Source: JAKSSE01 sp045597645 (GTDB taxonomy: Bacteria; Bacillota; Clostridia; Lachnospirales; Lachnospiraceae). From it: a stretch of 33,090 nt of DNA. The position numbers were made by a program, and so were the translations under genes. Positions 30,454 through 33,090 of this stretch are shown here, piece after piece. Where the stretch lies: positions 1-33,090 of the forward strand of contig JAZLKM010000037.1 of assembly GCA_045597645.1 (NCBI GenBank), read 5' to 3'. The first letter of the stretch is position 1. Every line of letters begins with the position of its first letter. Under the pieces are notes generated by a model. That model saw only the letters and a list, made by a program, of their open reading frames with translations. It made no database searches and was not told where the DNA came from.

Positions 30454-31943
30454 TGGAAAAGAACGATATTCTTTTTGGAACAATAACAGATCTGACAGTT
30501 GAAGGTGAGGGCATTGCCAAGGTGAATGGCATGCCCTTTTTTATAAAAGATACCTGCATTGGTGATGAAATCAAATTCGCAGTAACCAAGCTGAAAAAGA
30601 ACTATGGCTATGGCAGGGTGCTTGAGATTCAGGTTCCGTCTGCAGACAGAGTAGAGCCGAGCTGTAAGTTTGCTAAGCGCTGTGGTGGATGTCAGCTTCA
30701 GAATATGAATTATGAGGCTCAGCTTCGCTTTAAGCAAAACAAAGTGAGAGGAAATCTGATAAGACTTGGCGGAGTGCCGGCTGAGCTTATGGATAAAGTA
30801 GAGCTACCGATAGTAGGCTGCGAAAAGCAGCTAGGTTATAGAGGCAAGTCACAGTACCCGTTTGGCAGGGATGCGGATAATCAGCCAATATGTGGCTTCT
30901 ATGCTCCAAGGTCGCATGACATTATACCTAATACTGATTGCGGATTGGGAGTGCCTGTAAATAGGGAGATACTTGAATGCATTTTGTCGGTGATGAAGCG
31001 AGAGCATGTGTCTGCATATGATGAGAGCACTGGAAAAGGTGTTATCAGACATGTCTTAATTCGCTATGGATTTGCTACTGATGAGATATTGGTGTGCATT
31101 GTATGCAACGTTAGTAAGCTTCCGCATGAGGCTAGTTTCATAGATGCATTGTCAAAAATAGCAGGTGTAAAGTCTATCTCAATAAACATCAATGAAAAGC
31201 AGACAAACGTAATACTTGGAGAGAAAACTGTCACCTTGTGGGGCAGTGACACTATAAGCGACTCTATTTTCTTATATGATGATAGATTTGAGAAAACAGG
31301 CGAATCTCTGACATACAAGATATCACCACAATCCTTCTATCAGGTCAATCCAGTGCAGGTGGGTAAGCTGTACAGCATGGCATTAGACTATGCTGGTCTT
31401 ACAGGAGATGAGACAGTATGGGATTTGTATTGTGGCATAGGCACTATATCACTCTTTATGGCTAAGAGAGCCGGAAAAGTAATAGGTGTGGAAATCGTGC
31501 CACAGGCGATAGATGACGCTAGAGAAAATGCGAAAAACAATGGATTTAATAATACTGAATTTATAGTAGGTAAGGCTGAAGAAGTGGCGCCAACACTCCT
31601 TGGGCGCCACAAAGATGGCAAGCCGGATGTGATAGTTATCGACCCCCCGAGAAAGGGCTGCGACGAGCAATGCCTTGCAACTATAGTCGAAGCATCACCA
31701 AAGCGTGTAGTATATGTCAGCTGCGACAGTGCAACTCTGGCTAGAGACGTTAAATATCTCCGCGAGAACGGATATGAGCTTGATAAGGTCAGAGCCTGTG
31801 ATATGTTTCCGCAAAGTGTGCATGTGGAAGTTGTTACGCTCCTTTCAAAGAGCAACCGAAAAGCTGATTCAAGCATAAGGCTATCATTAGATATGGATGA
31901 ATACTATGAGATAGTTGATAAGGAGGTTGCGGATGGAAAATAA
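30453..31943 (+). CDS. rlmD: 23S rRNA (uracil-C5)-methyltransferase, RlmD/RumA family
   Basis: Enzymes of this family methylate U1939 (RlmD) or U747 plus U1939 (Gram-positive RlmCD) in 23S rRNA. The 496-residue protein has an N-terminal TRAM domain. The four iron-sulphur cysteines are at 71, 77, 80 (CKFAKRCGGC) and 163. A SAM-binding core DLYCGIGTISLFMAKRAG follows, then DPPRKGCDE, and the catalytic Cys424 lies in VYVSCDSATLARD. It extends about 40 residues beyond the usual end, and the last codons contain the AAGGAGG used by the next gene. Which uracil it modifies cannot be decided here. Confidence 0.92.
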   Translation: MEKNDILFGTITDLTVEGEGIAKVNGMPFFIKDTCIGDEIKFAVTKLKKNYGYGRVLEIQVPSADRVEPSCKFAKRCGGCQLQNMNYEAQLRFKQNKVRGNLIRLGGVPAELMDKVELPIVGCEKQLGYRGKSQYPFGRDADNQPICGFYAPRSHDIIPNTDCGLGVPVNREILECILSVMKREHVSAYDESTGKGVIRHVLIRYGFATDEILVCIVCNVSKLPHEASFIDALSKIAGVKSISININEKQTNVILGEKTVTLWGSDTISDSIFLYDDRFEKTGESLTYKISPQSFYQVNPVQVGKLYSMALDYAGLTGDETVWDLYCGIGTISLFMAKRAGKVIGVEIVPQAIDDARENAKNNGFNNTEFIVGKAEEVAPTLLGRHKDGKPDVIVIDPPRKGCDEQCLATIVEASPKRVVYVSCDSATLARDVKYLRENGYELDKVRACDMFPQSVHVEVVTLLSKSNRKADSSIRLSLDMDEYYEIVDKEVADGK

Positions 31944-32913
31944 TTCAGAGCTCATAATCTATACAACAGAAGATGGAGTGTCAAAAGTTGATGTGACCTT
32001 TCAAGATGATACGGTTTGGCTTACACAAGATCAAATGGCAGAATTGTTTCAAAAATCAAAGTCCACAATTAATGAACATATAAAGAATATATATGAAGAC
32101 GGTGAATTGAAACAAGAAATGACGATGAGAAAATTCGGAAATTCCGAATTTTCTACTAAACCTACAAATTATTATAATTTAGATATGATTATATCAGTAG
32201 GCTATAGAGTTAGGTCTCAGAGAGGAGTACAGTTTAGAATCTGGGCAAGTGGAATCCTTAAAGAATATATGAAAAAGGGATTTGCCATGGATGATAATCG
32301 TCTAAAAGAGTTAGGTGGCGGAGGATACTTCAAAGAATTATTAGAACGTATTCGTGATATTCGTGCTTCAGAAAAAGTATTCTATCGCCAGATTCTTGAG
32401 ATATACGCAACCAGTATTGACTATAATCCTAGGGCAGAAGAATCGCTTCTTTTTTTTAAGAAAGTACAAAATAAGATTCATTATGCAATTTCAGGCGAAA
32501 CAGCAGCAGAGGTGATATATCATCGTGCAGATGCAGAAAAGGAGTTTATGGGACTTACTTCTTTTGAGGGAAATCAACCTACCCTTAAAGAGGCGAAGGT
32601 AGCAAAGAAATATCTTGATGAAAAAGAACTTAGAGCAATGGGGCAGTTAGTGTCTGGATACCTTGATTTTGCAGAACGCCAAGCTGAGCGGGAAATATCT
32701 ATGACTATGCAGGATTGGTCAAAGCATTTAGATGGAATTCTTACTTCTACAGGAGAACAGTTGCTGGTAGGAAATGGAACCATATCTCATTTACAGGCCA
32801 TGGAAAAGGCTGAGACTGAATATAAGAAATATAAGACAAAAACGATAAGTGATGTTGAAAGAGATTATCTTGATACGATAGAAGAGTTAAACAATTTTTC
32901 AAAGAAAAAATAA
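31933..32913 (+). CDS. RhuM-family protein (function unknown)
   Basis: The 326-residue product matches the RhuM family, first named from Salmonella pathogenicity island SPI-3 and found in many gut bacteria; its function is unknown. The N-terminal part (VWLTQDQMAELFQKSKSTIN) looks like a helix-turn-helix. A Bro-N-like stretch RGVQFRIWASGILKEYMKKG follows near residue 96, then helical charged regions. I start at ATG 31933 because AAGGAGG is at 31920-31926; a TTG at 31915 precedes that site. It overlaps rlmD by 11 bases. Its sequence is visibly richer in A and T, with AAA, GAA, CAA and TTA codons preferred, unlike its neighbours. This points to acquisition by transfer. Confidence 0.85.
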   Translation: MENNSELIIYTTEDGVSKVDVTFQDDTVWLTQDQMAELFQKSKSTINEHIKNIYEDGELKQEMTMRKFGNSEFSTKPTNYYNLDMIISVGYRVRSQRGVQFRIWASGILKEYMKKGFAMDDNRLKELGGGGYFKELLERIRDIRASEKVFYRQILEIYATSIDYNPRAEESLLFFKKVQNKIHYAISGETAAEVIYHRADAEKEFMGLTSFEGNQPTLKEAKVAKKYLDEKELRAMGQLVSGYLDFAERQAEREISMTMQDWSKHLDGILTSTGEQLLVGNGTISHLQAMEKAETEYKKYKTKTISDVERDYLDTIEELNNFSKKK

Positions 32914-32958
32914 CGTATTAACATATTACGGTTATTATGAAGTTATCAAATTCGGTTG

Positions 32959-33024
32959 CTCAACGAGCTGAACGTTGAGACGGTTGTGTTGATGTCAAAG
33001 GGCGCAGTTCGTCCAGTGGACGAA
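32959..33024 (+). repeat. Hairpins downstream of the RhuM-family gene
   Basis: CTCAACG 32959-32965 pairs with CGTTGAG 32973-32979, and TTCGTCC 33008-33014 pairs with GGACGAA 33018-33024, each with a small loop. Neither is followed by T's. The 177 bases after the gene hold no supported open frame and are more GC-rich than the gene itself. Confidence 0.5.
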
Positions 33025-33090
33025 CGCTTTGTGCGGCCTGGAGCGGAAGCGTAGACAAATAGGAATAGCCGACAAAAGGCTTGAAATATA

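Overview
The window looks like a chromosomal segment of a low-to-moderate GC Gram-positive of the class Clostridia, most likely family Lachnospiraceae. I infer this from the protein character (zinc-type S14 and L36, an S4 without the N-terminal zinc cysteines, an L17 with a large internal insertion, a KOW-domain protein between map and infA), from strong AGGAGG ribosome-binding sites, and from the gene order. No rRNA, tRNA or CRISPR array was seen.

Layout. (1) 1-3672: a small accessory cluster with the tail of an unidentified gene, an ABC exporter, a divergent PqqD-HprK-like fusion protein and a small S26-type peptidase. This combination resembles modules for maturing and exporting ribosomally made peptides; no precursor peptide gene is visible inside the window. 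(2) 3740-20385: an unbroken S10-spc-alpha ribosomal supercluster in the order rpsJ rplC rplD rplW rplB rpsS rplV rpsC rplP rpmC rpsQ rplN rplX rplE rpsN rpsH rplF rplR rpsE rpmD rplO secY adk map KOW infA rpmJ rpsM rpsK rpsD rpoA rplQ. It has a good promoter and a long, foldable leader before rpsJ, an internal promoter before rpmJ, an unusual hairpin array between rplW and rplB, and a terminator after rplQ. (3) 20377-21125: an approximately 750-bp imperfect palindrome that fills the space between the convergent terminators of rplQ and mutS2. (4) 21149-23569: mutS2 on the minus strand. (5) 23809-31943: a purine and nucleoside salvage and RNA-processing stretch with xpt, a BMP-family lipoprotein, a nucleoside-type ABC ATPase and two permeases, a YhaM-like OB/HD nuclease and an RlmD-type 23S rRNA methyltransferase. 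The last five are packed stop-to-start. (6) 31933-32913: an AT-rich RhuM-family gene that overlaps the end of rlmD and looks recently acquired, followed by a structured non-coding tail.

How the parts work together: most of the window is translation machinery plus protein export (SecY), nucleotide supply (Adk), N-terminal methionine removal (Map) and transcription (RpoA). The right part couples uptake of nucleosides with xanthine salvage and with RNA turnover and rRNA modification. The most unusual signals are the peptide-maturation-like cluster at the left edge, the multi-helix rpsJ leader that ends in seven T's directly before the start codon, the rplW-rplB hairpin array, and the giant palindrome at the end of the ribosomal cluster.
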